This document shows, in pieces, positions 54,501-64,000 of a stretch of 64,000 nt of DNA. Each line of letters begins with the position of its first letter. The stretch's first letter is position 1. The notes under the pieces are model-generated. The model saw only the letters and a program-made list of their open reading frames with translations. It was not told the DNA's origin and did no database searches. Both the position numbers and the translations under genes were made by a program. Origin of the DNA: Ficedula albicollis (Eukaryota; Chordata; Aves; Passeriformes; Muscicapidae); assembly GCF_000247815.1 (NCBI RefSeq), contig NC_021681.1, forward strand, positions 16,583,192 through 16,647,191, written 5' to 3'.

Positions 54501-57500
54501 CGGTGTCTGGCCCTTCAGCTCCAGGGAGACCTGATCCCACGGGAGCACCAGCTGCTGTTCCCCATGGCTGTGACCCACCAGAGGATGGAGACCCAGGTGC
54601 TCCCTGGGCAGCACCGAGGTCAGGGCTCACCGGTGTCTCTGCCTCAGACACAGGGCCAGCCACAGACCCCAGGGGTGGGAAAACAGCCCCAGGAGCACTG
54701 GCAGATTCACCAGGCAGGTCCCCTGATCCTTCAGCTCCTGACAGATCAGGCCCCATACCAGCATTGCTGGGAGGTGCAGGACCAAGTGAGGACACTTGTC
54801 CCAGTGCTGGAGCTCCTCCTGCTTCTGTTCCATCCCCAAGTGCTGATGGAGAGGAAAGTTCAGCATTTGCCAAGTGTTCTGTTCCTCCAGGCAGCAGTTC
54901 TCCATTATCAGCAGGAGATACTGAGGGCTGAAGGGCTGGGGGACTCATGTCACTCTGGGTGTCTTCATGGGGACTGGCATCCCCTGGACCTCCTGCCTGT
55001 GCCACGTCCCCTACCCCCTCAGCTCCTTGACCCTGGATCCCAGCAGTGGGCCACGCCAGCCCATCAGGTACAAAAGGGGCTGGGCTGGGGGCATCTGAGT
55101 CTGAACTCAAGCCAGTGCCAAGTCCATCGGCTTCCTGGGGAGCTGCAGCTGGCATCCCTGCTGTCTGTGCCTCCCCAAGAGATGGAGACACGGCTGCTTC
55201 TGGGCCAGTAGCGAGGTCAGGACTTGCTGGTGTCTCTGCTTCACCATCAGCTTCAGGCAGGGTGCTGGCTTCAGCCTCTGGGGCTGGGTAAGCAGCCCCG
55301 GGAGCACTGGGGGTGTCTGTGGGGGATGTCAGAGCATCAGGAAGCAGCAGTGGCTGTTCTCCAGTGGGGGTCTGCCATGGGGCAGGCTGGAGGGATGGAC
55401 TGGCCAGATCCACAGCTCCCACATTCCCTGTGGGCAGTGCAGTGGCTGAGACTGGGAGATTCGTGTCACTCTGTGCATCAGTGGGAAGCCCTAGGGCGGG
55501 CAGTGAGGTGGCAGTGTCCTCTGTTTCCTCAGGTGCCACTGGTGCCCTGCTGGCTGCAGGTGACAAGGCTGAACCAGAAGTGTCTGATGACACCCCGGGA
55601 ACTCCCTGCCCGTCCCCATCCCCACCATTGGATGGTGTCAGTGAAGTGTCTGGGTTCAGTGCCTGGCCAGGGAGGAGGGAGGACTTCCCAGGGTTCTCCA
55701 CTGTTCCTGATATCACCGGGCTCTCTGGAGGTAGGTGGGATGAGTTGGCTGTGCTGAATTCACCATTTATTGTCTCTCCTGGATCTCCAGATTCTGAAGC
55801 CAAGGGACTTTCCTCACCAGCTGGGGCCATTTCTCCTGCTGGCTCTGGGTTGAATCCCTCAACCCCACCCACTGCTCCATCCTGCTGGGTTGGAAGCAGC
55901 TCCCCAGCATCAGGACTGGGGCCCGAGGAGGAGCTGGCACTGGCTTCACTTTGAGTAGCTTCCTCCTTGGCTGTGGTCAGCCCTTGGCTCAGCAGCACAG
56001 TGACACCAGCAGTTGGCTCTGGCACCCAGGTGACTGCCAGTGGAGAGGTGGTGTGGAGGGATGCAGTGGCAGTACTGAGGTCTGTGTCTTCTCCTCTGTC
56101 TGCAAGGACGTCCTCCTTCACATCCTCGAGGACAGGGGTGGTTGCCAGAGGGACATCAGGAGTGGCCTCTAGTTCGTCCTGCATTGCTTCTGGGGTGACA
56201 GCGGGGCAGTACTGAGGTCTGTGTCTTGTCCTCTGTCTGCAAGGACGTCCTCCTTCACATCCTCTGGCAGTACTGAGGTCTGTGTCTTCTCCTCTGTCTG
56301 CAAGGACGTCCTCCTTCACATCCTCGAGGACAGGGGTGGTTGCCAGAGGGACATCCTCAAGGACAGGGGTGGTTGCCAGAGGGACATCAGGAGTGGCCTC
56401 TAGTTCGTCCTGCATTGCTTCTGGGGTGACAGCGGGGTGCTGTGTGGTGATGGTGGCAGCAGTGGCTGGCTTGGGAGCAGCTGAAATTCCCTCAGTACTC
56501 TGGGTTGTGTTAGGAGCCTTGGTCCCATTCACCAAAGCTGGCACTGAAGAGCCATATTCACTTGTCACCGTCACTGGGTCTGTCTCAGTCCAGGGAGGGA
56601 AGGTCTCAGTGTCAGCTGCCATGGTGCTCATCGCTGCAGGGAGGGCAGCACGGGGCCACTTGTCCTCTGTTGTCATGGGGAAAGCTGTCCCCTCAGTAAA
56701 GGGCACATCGGTAGTGATGGGGACAGCAACAACAGCCCCGAGCCCTGCAGAGAAGCACAAAGTGGAGTGTTACAGTGGGAGCTGGAGCTGACAGCCTGTC
56801 AGGCTCAGACACCTCTCCAGGAGAATCACAGAGCTGCCACCACTTCTTAAACCCCCTCTGCCTCATCCAACAGCCTTACAAGGCCCTGATTTAAAACCCA
56901 AAGAGTGTGGTCTGGGCTGCCTTGGGTACAGCACTGCACAGCACCTCTTCCATCCTCAGCATCAGCAGCTGGGAGCTGAGACCAGACACAACTCACCACA
57001 GGTCAGGAGAGACACGGGAGCAGCATAGAGGCAAAAGCATCTGCTGAAACCCAGTTCAGTCATCCTGGGGATGGTGCCGGGATCCTGGTCACCAGGTAGA
57101 GCAGGAGCCCAGTAGGTCAAGCTCATAGCCCTGGGGGTACATCCTGGGGATGGGATCCTGGTCACCAGGTAGAGCAGGAGCCCAGTAAGTCAAGCTCATA
57201 GCCCTGGGGGTGTCTGTGGAGCTCTGCCACCTCAGGGCAACCCTCAGCCCTCTTTCCATCACTGCAGGGACAGCTCTGAGCACAGTCACTTCTGCAGAGC
57301 CTGGGAGGGTTCTGTGAGTTTTCGCCTTTTGGGTGTCTGAGGGGCATTTAAATAACTTAGCTTTACCCAAAGCCCTTTGTCAGACAGGAAAGCCAAGGCT
57401 CAGGGAAGCCTTCCCTGACTGCAGATGGATTCTGATCTGCTGCATTTAAAGCAGGTGCAATAAAACTCTCCTGGGCTGGGTGCCTGCCTGCTCCTGCCCC

Positions 57501-58686
57501 CATCCCTCTTGCCTCCAGCTGAATGAAGGCACCAGGGGTTCCCAGCACCAAGCCCTTCTTACAGTTCTCTCCTGCTGCTGCCAAAATCCTAGCCAGATCC
57601 AGGAGCTCTGCTCAAAGGAGGAGACACCTGCCCACATCCCAGACGTGTCTCCCAGAACCACTGGCACCCATAGGTGACGTTTCCCAGGCTCTGGGACAAC
57701 CAAGCTGCCGCCGTTGGCTCCGTGAGGAGCTGGGTGGATCTGCTGACACTTGGCTTTAGGGAGCTTCAATTAGGGGAGACGAAGGGCACCCCCGTGGCAA
57801 GATCCAGCAGGGCTTTGCCCCCGCCTGACAGCCCCAGCCTGTTCCCAATCCCGGTGCTCCAGTTCATCAGGTTCCCCCTGACAGGCAGCCAGATTTCCCT
57901 GCGGCAGAGGTGCCTCCAACCTCACCGCTGGCTCAGCTCCTCAGCTCCCAGATAGTTTGTGCAGGGTCCTTAATGAATATTAGCTCCTGTGCCAGGCCAG
58001 TCCTAGAGGGGTCTACATTCCCTCTCCTGGCAGGCTCCTTCAGTGTCATCTTCCCTGGCTGGAAAAGGCTCTTTGTACCAGACCCCTCAGCTAAAGGAGC
58101 TCAGCAGCTTCTGTCCCCATCCCAGGGAAAACAAAGTACATCAGTTGAGTCACCCCAGTTTAGTTTGGCCCACTCACCCCAGTAAACCCCTGTTTTATCT
58201 TAATTCTTCAATGTGGAGCAGGAAACACCATCTATCTCACACACCCATTCAAGGGAAGTTTGTGCAAGAGGGTCCTCAGTATGGAGCACCAACATTTGCT
58301 CTTCCCTGGGATGTGGGAGGAGTGGGAGCGTCCCTGGGTCCTGTTCTGCCAGCTGGTTTCCCTTTGCTGGAGTGGTACACAGCTGCCTGCAGGCTCCCAG
58401 GCTGGGCTCTCCTCTCTCCCATGGCTCCACGCCTGCAACCAGCCCCTCGGGGTGATGCCTGCCCTGTAAAATGCTTTTCCAGCTCTTTGGCTGCAATGCC
58501 TTGCAAGGACTGGTCCTAAGAAGAGTTTCCAGTACAGGCAGGAGTGAAAAGCATCTCACAATGTACCTGCTGCACCCTGACAGGGTTCAGGAGCACATGG
58601 GCTAGCAGAAAAATACAGGACATACCTTGCAGAATCCACGCGCAGCATCCCAGGAAGGCGGAGAGCATCCATCCCCTGGTCCCCAT
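43558..58686 (-). CDS. MUC4-like secreted NIDO-AMOP mucin (paralogue)
   Basis: Exons in transcript order: 58686-58626 (signal peptide MGTRGWMLSAFLGCCAW), 56744-48814 (mucin), 48026-47887, 47615-47451, 47170-47015, 46538-46408, 45572-45484 (NIDO), 45096-44917, 44510-44358, 44148-44029 (AMOP), 43739-43698, 43574-43558. NIDO exon lengths (140, 165, 156, 131, 89) equal those of MUC4, and phases match throughout. There is no VWD, EGF or membrane helix. The protein ends DSSEEAEDDLDEQTG-DEEDK. Discounting a 35-bp frame-breaking duplication at 52159, the CDS is 9,147 nt (3,048 residues). A soluble, mucus- or matrix-type glycoprotein is inferred. I do not know an established gene name. Confidence 0.85.
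44029..45096 (-). CDS. AMOP exons of the secreted mucin
   Basis: Exons of 180, 153 and 120 nt encode GLWIYKLESRVGINYWLKCL, a CPCSLQQGQQDSRFKSS segment, VRCVYDSQNRLIEGRQERYW and DWCCNRAGSAHLCARYSEKR. They align residue by residue with the MUC4 AMOP at 34045-34668. The first exon ends GGAG|GCAAGT, a GC-AG intron. Confidence 0.88.
45484..48026 (-). CDS. NIDO exons of the secreted mucin
   Basis: Encodes VPLYGYGARENDREYVERR, VDFNSPLFKPETGFPFGK, FTDNGQIIFPASDN and TYQAVLTTDGFRSYILMLYQ, then DGFYHNDDLTKRPPAAKYRP. It is a close relative of the MUC4 NIDO domain with identical exon lengths. Two acceptors 6 nt apart (TTCCAGTTCCAG) precede the first exon, both in frame. Confidence 0.9.
45872..45908. repeat. 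CA microsatellite
   Basis: A CA-dinucleotide run interrupted by one GG, in an intron of the - strand mucin gene. Confidence 0.9.
48449..48593. repeat. 95-base poly-G between two poly-A/TTT flanks
   Basis: A21-TTT, then G95 (48473-48567), then A23-TTT-GGAGGG. The A-run/TTT/G motif appears on both sides, so the tract looks like a duplicated junction filled with G. It lies in the intron between the mucin and NIDO exons of the - strand gene. Confidence 0.95.
48814..56744 (-). CDS. Giant mucin-domain exon of the secreted mucin
   Basis: A single 7.9-kb exon with acceptor CTCTGCAG|GG and donor GCAG|GTACGT (phase 1 at both edges). It starts GLGAVVAVPITTDVPFTEGT, passes a Thr-rich stretch, then is dominated by Ser, Gly, Pro, Ala and Glu. 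Cysteine is essentially absent apart from an out-of-frame patch near 56206-56280. The array of about 295-codon units occupies 54858 to about 50400, followed by a unique Ser/Gly/Ala/Pro part ending SRASSPVVPAPPG...SPAG. The frame is open except at the 35-bp duplication near 52159-52228. Confidence 0.85.
50400..54858 (-). repeat. Five-unit protein-coding macro-repeat (about 885 bp each)
   Basis: Unit boundaries, taken at the conserved NAELSSPSALGDGT start, are near 54858, 53946, 53061, 52141 and 51229. Spacings are 912, 885, 920 and 912; the fifth unit is partial. The basic 885-bp unit is 295 codons. Units 1 and 4 carry an extra 27 bp (VFPPLGSVA), and unit 3 carries the 35-bp duplication. Units 1-3 share GQVSSLGPAPPSNAG, while units 4-5 share GQMSSPGLAPSSNAG. 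Confidence 0.93.
52159..52228 (-). repeat. 35-bp tandem duplication that shifts the mucin frame
   Basis: Two 35-bp copies at 52159 and 52194 (TCTTCTGCTGGCAGCTCTCC core). Other units have a single copy here (ELPAEDTGDMVNAELSS). The extra copy gives a net shift of 2. Both sides remain open for more than 1,000 codons in their own frames. Confidence 0.92.
56081..56446 (-). repeat. 231-bp duplication with rearranged sub-repeats
   Basis: GTGGCCTCTAGTTCGTCCTG occurs at 56162 and 56393 (231 bp apart), and a unit encoding EDVKEDVLADRGEDTDLSTA appears repeatedly. One partial copy (about 56206-56280) is read in a shifted frame as RGCEGGRPCRQRTRHRPQYC before the frame is restored. Confidence 0.85.
57061..57211. 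repeat. 79-bp tandem duplication in intron 1 of the secreted mucin
   Basis: Copies start CATCCTGGGG at 57061 and 57140 and share GGTCACCAGGTAGAGCAGG. They are non-coding. Confidence 0.88.
58626..58686 (-). CDS. Signal-peptide exon of the secreted mucin
   Basis: ATG at 58686 encodes MGTRGWMLSAFLGCCAWILQ and then a phase-1 donor, CAAG|GTATG. The length, phase and Met-Gly-x-Arg-Gly start parallel MUC4 exon 1. Confidence 0.8.
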
Positions 58687-58826
58687 GCCTCAGGCCTCGG
58701 CACAGGCAGAGCACTGGGAAGCTCAAAGGGAGGAGAGAGCAGCTCAGAGCAGCTCCCTCCGTCCCTCCCTGTCTGCCTCTCCTGCAGAGCCGGAGTCCCA
58801 CAGGTGCTCCTGCTCCTGCTCCCTCC

Positions 58827-58834
58827 TATTTATA
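58827..58834 (-). promoter_or_regulatory. TATA box of the secreted mucin gene
   Basis: TATAAATA on the - strand, about 140 bp upstream of the ATG at 58686. This predicts a start site near 58800 and a short 5' UTR. A strong TATA with no CpG island suggests tissue-restricted expression, unlike CpG-island TNK2 (inference). Confidence 0.6.
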
Positions 58835-58849
58835 GGGATGGCAGAAGGA

Positions 58850-61800
58850 GGCAGGTTGCCGACGTCCCCTCCCGCCCCCGGTCCCTTCCCTCCAATGTCC
58901 CTGTCACCCTTCCCTTCCGGTCGAGCCCTCCCCTTCCCAAGGCTGGATGCCCTGTTCAGCTGGGCATGGGCTGGGGTGTACCCAAAGCCCACCCTGCAGG
59001 GTCCCACATGCCCCAGGACCTGGGCTCAGCCTGGTGCAGCTCCCTGGGCTGCCAGCACCAGAAGGTGAAGCTGAGCCCAGAGCAATGTGTGGCAGTGCCA
59101 ACAGTGGCATGGCAGTCACCCCACAGACCCCACAGAACCTGCTCCACATGCAGGGCATGGGGCCACAGAGCAGTGTGTGGTGCTGACAGGGCAATGCCAG
59201 CTGGTGTCACCATGCCTGTGAGGACACCATGGACACTGAAATCACCAGCTGAGCCATGTCTCAGCCCAGAGCAAGGCAGGACACAAGTGTCCACTTGGCC
59301 CCCTGGAAGCAGAGGCAGGTTATAAAGCAGGGAGAAGCACGGCTGGGGTCAGGCCCTGGGGTGTCAGTGAGCTCCACCATGCTCAGCTGCAGCTGGAAGC
59401 ACTGGGGATCCCTCTTCAGAGCCCCAGAACATCCCAGTGGGGTTTGAAACCTGCACCTCAGTCTGGACACAGCAATGCTGGGGTGCTGGGAGGGTGTAAA
59501 TGGTCCAGAGAAGCTTCTCTGCAAGGTTGGACCAGCATCCCCAGAGGATGGAGCAGGAAAAGGAACAGAGAGGAAAAGAAACAGACCCCCTTCCCTGCTG
59601 TGGGTATCCCCTGAGTCACTTCACCCCTATGTCTCACCCCTCCTCCTCCTGGAGCAACAATTCCTGCACGCCCCCTTGAAAACTGCTGCCAGCTCCCCTG
59701 TGAACAGCATTATGCAAACTCCCACCTCTACATGGTTTTGCAGTCAATTAAACACTTCTTAACTAGAAATGCCCCCAGGCAACTCCAGCAAAGTGTTATG
59801 AGGGGTGTTAGGCAGTACACAGTGTCCCGCTGGAGTTGGGCAGGCAGCACATCAAGTGACAGCCCGAGCAGCACTGGGCAGTGGGGATGGGGAATGCCAG
59901 GGGAGGCCAAGTCACGGCTGATCAAACCCCGTCCTGCAAAACCCACGCACTGCCCCCGGCACTGGAACAGGGCAGGCGATAAACCAGGGGGAGCGTCGCT
60001 CACCTGGAACTAAACACCTGCCCGCCAAAAATGCCACCGTGGGTGTAAAGCTTGGGGGAACTGTGCACTGGAGTCTTGCAACCAGCACTGCACATCATGG
60101 GGTGGCCGAGCCATCAGTGACCACCTGAGCAGTGACCACGCCACAGCCCATGGAGGATTTGAGAGATGCAAACCTGCCGTGGGAGAGTGGCTCCTGTCCG
60201 TGCTGACGATGCTGTATCACTCTGGAAAGCAACCTCAACAGGGAATACATGCTGATGCTGGGGAGTGTTGCTCCAGATGGTGTTTGAGGTGCAAAATGTG
60301 GTGGGAACCACAGGGATTGTTGCAAACATGCTGCTCAGCATAGAGGAAAACAACTCGGCTGAAGCAAGGTGCTGGTCCCAGCCTGCCTGCAAGCTCCTGT
60401 CCGTGCTCCACAGAGGCCAGCACTGTCTGGAGACTCTTGTGCCTGCAACTCCTGCCCATGCTGTCCCCCAGAAATTCCCATCTCCCAGCGGAGTCATGGG
60501 GCTGACAAACCAAACTCATCCCCGTGCTCAGGCATTGGCACACCCTCCCAGAGCCACCAAGAGATGCCTTATCTCGAGGACAGTACCCTGCTACCACTCT
60601 GGGAAGGGGATTTTTATCAATCTTTTTGCTATGTCTGAAACCAAGGTCCTGGCAAAGCACTGGTTCCTGTAAAAGTCATTAATCTGCTGTTACCAAAGAC
60701 CAAAGCATCACGTGGGCACTGGAGCCCTTCAGGGGCAATTCCATGAATCCCAGCACCCAGGGGCTCTGCACCATCCAGCATGGCAGAGCATGGCCCAGCA
60801 CAGTGCCTTATCAGCTTTCCTGGAATTAATGGGCTGGTTGTTCCAGTCTTGTGGAGAGCACAGCATCTCTGGCTGGCTCCCCTCCAGCCTCCTGGCAAGG
60901 GCATTTGGAGAGGGCTCCGGGGTGGCAATGGGGGAAATCAGGTTATCCATCAACCCCACAGGTTCTGGATGACTTGGCATGCTGAGTGTGTTGCAACATC
61001 CTCCTGCCAAAGAGTGGGAGCTGGGCTATAGCCAGGGTAAAGAGAAGGGGGGGGGACACTGGAAGGGACACCTGAGTCACAGGGGACTTGAGACACACCC
61101 CATGATGCTGCCAGGTCCTCTGAAGGTGACAATCATGTTGGGCACAAGATTTGTTCTTTGGACAATGCGGAGATATTGGAGTGTATTACAGCAAAGAGAA
61201 CTCTTTCGTGGACTGGGAAAGCAGCAGGACTTGGATCCAGCCTCCCAAGCCCCTCTGGTCAGAGGACTGTGGCAGGCAAGCAGCCATGGGGTGAAGGTGG
61301 CACCTCAAGGACAGCAGGCACAGAGAGTATGGGCAGTGTCAGGGGCTTGTCAGAGCTGGCAGAGACACCACTGCCTGGCAGTGGCACCACATCCTCCCAC
61401 TGTGCCCCTCTTGTCCCTCCCAGGCTGGTGGCAGAGGGGACCAGAGCATCTCCTCCCCCATGGCCCCCCAACCAGGATAGGGGTGGAAGGCAGCTGTGCC
61501 AGCAGAGAACAGCGAGTACCCTGGTCACCTTTTCATCCCAGCACTTCAGGACCTTTTCCTCCCTTTGTGACGCAGTTTGGCTCCATTACCCCGGCCTTGG
61601 CACCCGGCCATGTCCTGGGGTCTGAAGTTATGGATTCAACAGCCGGAGAAAACAGCCCAGTGGGATGCGACGTGGGAGGACTCCTGGCGCAGCTCCAAGG
61701 CGTAGGCAGACCACAAGGATTTCTTTCCCAGCACCCCACCAGGCAGCCAGCACAGGGACCCTTTCCAACAGGCTGTGCCCTGCTCCCCGGCTCCTTGCCC

Positions 61801-63073
61801 AGCTGCTAAGGGACCTCTCTCAGTCTCCATGGGTCCAACAAGCCCAAAAAGCCAGGCAGCACCCTAAAGAGCAAAGGGGCCACCCAAAAGTGCAAGGGGC
61901 GCCCAAATGGGAGCATCCTGACAGGCTGCCTGGGCACAGCCTCCAGCCCTAGCCCAGCCTCTCCCAGGCCCTGTGAACTGGGTAATCCCACGGTGTCTCT
62001 CCCCATCCTGTCCAGCTGCTGGCTCCTTCCCAGCCAGCTGACAATCCAGGCAGCCTGAGAGAAGTCCCCAGGTTAGGAATCCCACAGCCCCACACACCCT
62101 CTCCCAGCCCTCCCTGTGCTGGGGCAGTGAGGGCTGCCACTGAGAAGCAGGGATCAGCCAAAAACAACCCCTGACACGCAACAAGGCTATTTTGTTAATT
62201 ACTTCAGTTTTCAATCTCCAGGTGAGGTGGCTTACTTAGGCTAATAATTGCTTCAGTTGGATTTTATCTGGCTAATTAATCAGTTAATAAATGACTTTGC
62301 TGCAGGGGGACAGACGTTGCAGCTGTCTCCTTAGTTGGGGACTGGAAAAAATAGGGAAGGAGCACAGCCCATGGGATTTCCACAGCCCCACAGTGGTGCC
62401 CCTGCACTCTTTGGAACAGAGAGCTCCAAAGCAGAGACCACCAGGCTGGTGGGATGCCAAACCATCCTTGGGAATGTCTGCAGCAGCCCCTGGTGGGAGG
62501 GGACAGACCTGAGCCCGTCTCTCCACGCAAAACTCTTGGGACTCAGTTTTCTTCACCACTACCTCCAATAGATGGCAAAGCTGAAAACTGGGAAAGGCAA
62601 CTTGGAAAATAAAGAAGTCATCACTTCAACACAGAAAACATGGATTTTCCATTTACTGCCTGGCATGGGTGTTCTCCTCTGTCAGCAATATTACAGGTGA
62701 GCCTTGGGCACAGCAGCACTGGGGGCTTCAGGTCTCCTTCCTCCCATTCCTCTGTCCCCAGGGTGGCTTTGATGGCTGAGCCAGCTCAGTCCCAGATGTA
62801 AAAGCCCAGTTCCATGGGGTCCCCCTTCTCCCAGCCCCCCAATAGGGCTGGAGGGGGTGTCACCACAGGAACCAGGTCTGGAGCAGGGTGTTGGGAGGGC
62901 TCAGGCTCTTCAGACAGGCTGTGGGAAGGGGCAGGAGGGGACTGCGGGTACAGAGTGAAGGACAGGAAGCCCCAGGTCCAAGAGGAGCTGTATGGGACTC
63001 CCCAGGGGCCTGCACCACCATGGAATGAGGAGCTGTGAGCAGGTGGCTTGGCAGTCCAGGCGAGGGGCAGTGG
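58850..63073. other. Intergenic region, no gene seen
   Basis: Reading frames are short and unsupported by splice phase or domains. An AT-rich patch lies at about 62190-62300. The last few hundred bases are probably the 3' UTR of the gene ending at 63074. Confidence 0.5.
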
Positions 63074-63847
63074 TCAAGTCCTCCTCTTCCCTCGCCACGC
63101 CAGCGACAGGCCAGCACACGGGAACTCTGTCTGCAGGTTCTCACGGAGCTGGGGGGAAAGAACAGCCATCAAACTGTGCCAGAGGGAGCTTCCTACCCCC
63201 TGTCCCCACACAGAAAGGGCCTGATCCCAGACTATGGCAGGAAAGGAGGGTCTCCCCTTCGTCTGAAAAGGCTCTGGGTGACATTCAGTGCAAGATGCAG
63301 TCATTCCCCTCCCTGAGTAAGCCACAGCTGGCAGATGCACAGTGGGATCTCCTCCCCTCCTCACCTTGGACAACACCAGCTCCCGCACCGTGGTATTCCC
63401 CAGGTCCAGAGGGGTGGTTAACCTCAGTGACAGAAAGAGGTGAGAGGCACCTAGGGATTAAAAACAGGACTCTGGTTATTGCCCTTGAACCCTGGGCTGT
63501 GCCAGAGAACCTGGGGGTCTCTCCCCATGGTTGCTAGCACAGACATGGAACATCCCACGTTAATTGTGTCATGGACACACTACACTGTCAGAACAAGCCT
63601 CTCACTGTACAGCAAACCATGTGTACCCCAAAGCATCAGCACCTCCACACTGAGAGCACAGCAAGAGGGGCTCCAGGACCCCCTGCACTGATGCTGGGGG
63701 TGGTGATCCCACGGGCACTGCACTTACTGGTGTTGGACGAGCCAGAGGGGCAGGCTGTCGGCAGCACTGGCAGGTCTGTAGGCGTGCTGAGGGTGGTAGC
63801 CTCTGAGGTCTGGGCTGAGCTGGTGGCAGGGGAAGAGAGCTCAGTGC
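63074..63847 (-). CDS. 3' exons of a mucin-like gene, possibly MUC20 (partial)
   Basis: Three phase-consistent exons: 63847-63728 (Ser/Thr-rich, SSPATSSAQTSEATTLSTP, ends in phase 1 at ACCA|GTAAGT), 63450-63365 (SHLFLSLRLTTPLDLGNTTV, phase 0 at AAG|GTGAGG) and 63148-63074 (LRENLQTEFP ... RGKRRT-stop). The ending resembles a half SEA-like fold and the short C terminus I associate with MUC20. MUC20 also lies tail-to-tail next to MUC4 in human. 5' exons lie beyond the window edge. The identity needs a protein search. Confidence 0.55.
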
Positions 63848-64000
63848 CTAGGCAAAAGAATGTTAGGTTAGTGCTGTCTGCAGAGGTACAGGATCCTTCT
63901 GCAGCTGGGGACAGGCCTAAGTGAAGCTGCCTATGTGAAGCCACCCAGGTAGATGGGATTCCTGTAGGGATTTGTCACCCTGACCATGTCCCTCCATTCC
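63848..64000. other. Probable intron at the window edge
   Basis: Sequence upstream (- strand) of the 63847 exon. A reading frame continues into it but passes the acceptor TTGCCTAG, so it is more likely intronic. No further exon is visible. Confidence 0.4.

Noticed and set aside
50400..54858. Long regular direct repeats considered as an array such as CRISPR or centromeric satellite
   Set aside because: Units are 295 codons, protein-coding in one exon with conserved splice edges, in a vertebrate gene.
49222..55954. Numerous + strand frames of 70-290 codons repeating every 885 bp
   Set aside because: They are opposite-strand shadows of the - strand mucin macro-repeats. Their regular spacing comes from the repeat.
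43558..58686. Calling the secreted mucin a pseudogene because of the frame break at 52159
   Set aside because: All 12 exons, splice sites and phases are intact. One 35-bp duplication explains the break and may be an assembly error.

Overview
The window is vertebrate nuclear DNA, most likely from a bird. It has spliced genes with short GT-AG introns, CpG-rich first exons, no operons and few recognisable interspersed repeats. The gene order TNK2, MUC4 and then an oppositely oriented MUC20-like gene matches the human 3q29 cluster. The species was inferred, not measured.

Layout: 1-9.5 kb is GC-rich non-coding DNA upstream of TNK2. It holds a CpG-island-like first-exon candidate broken by a 2,273-base run of pure G. 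TNK2 (ACK1 kinase, + strand, 9646-25184) follows, with two alternative coding first exons, two further large poly-G runs in introns, and a 334-bp tandem duplication that doubles one UBA exon. A 2-kb intergenic spacer separates it from MUC4 (+ strand, 27559-41795). MUC4 has a signal peptide, a Ser/Thr/Pro mucin domain, NIDO, AMOP, VWD with a GDPH site, EGF-like and SEA-like segments, one membrane helix and a short tail.

Tail-to-tail with MUC4 lies a second mucin gene on the - strand (58686 down to 43558). It shares MUC4's signal/mucin/NIDO/AMOP exon plan, and five consecutive NIDO exons are identical in length. It stops after AMOP with a short acidic tail, so it predicts a secreted protein of about 3,000 residues. 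Its single 7.9-kb mucin exon contains five near-identical units of about 295 codons. A third gene on the - strand (63847 down to 63074, running off the window) ends in a short mucin-like/SEA-like C terminus that may be MUC20.

The window is rich in short tandem duplications, at least ten of 35-334 bp. Several fall on exon edges, splice donors or poly(A) signals, and some break reading frames. Together with the poly-G runs they raise a real possibility of assembly error, so frame-breaking cases are flagged rather than called pseudogenes. No tRNA, rRNA, CRISPR or bacterial feature was seen.
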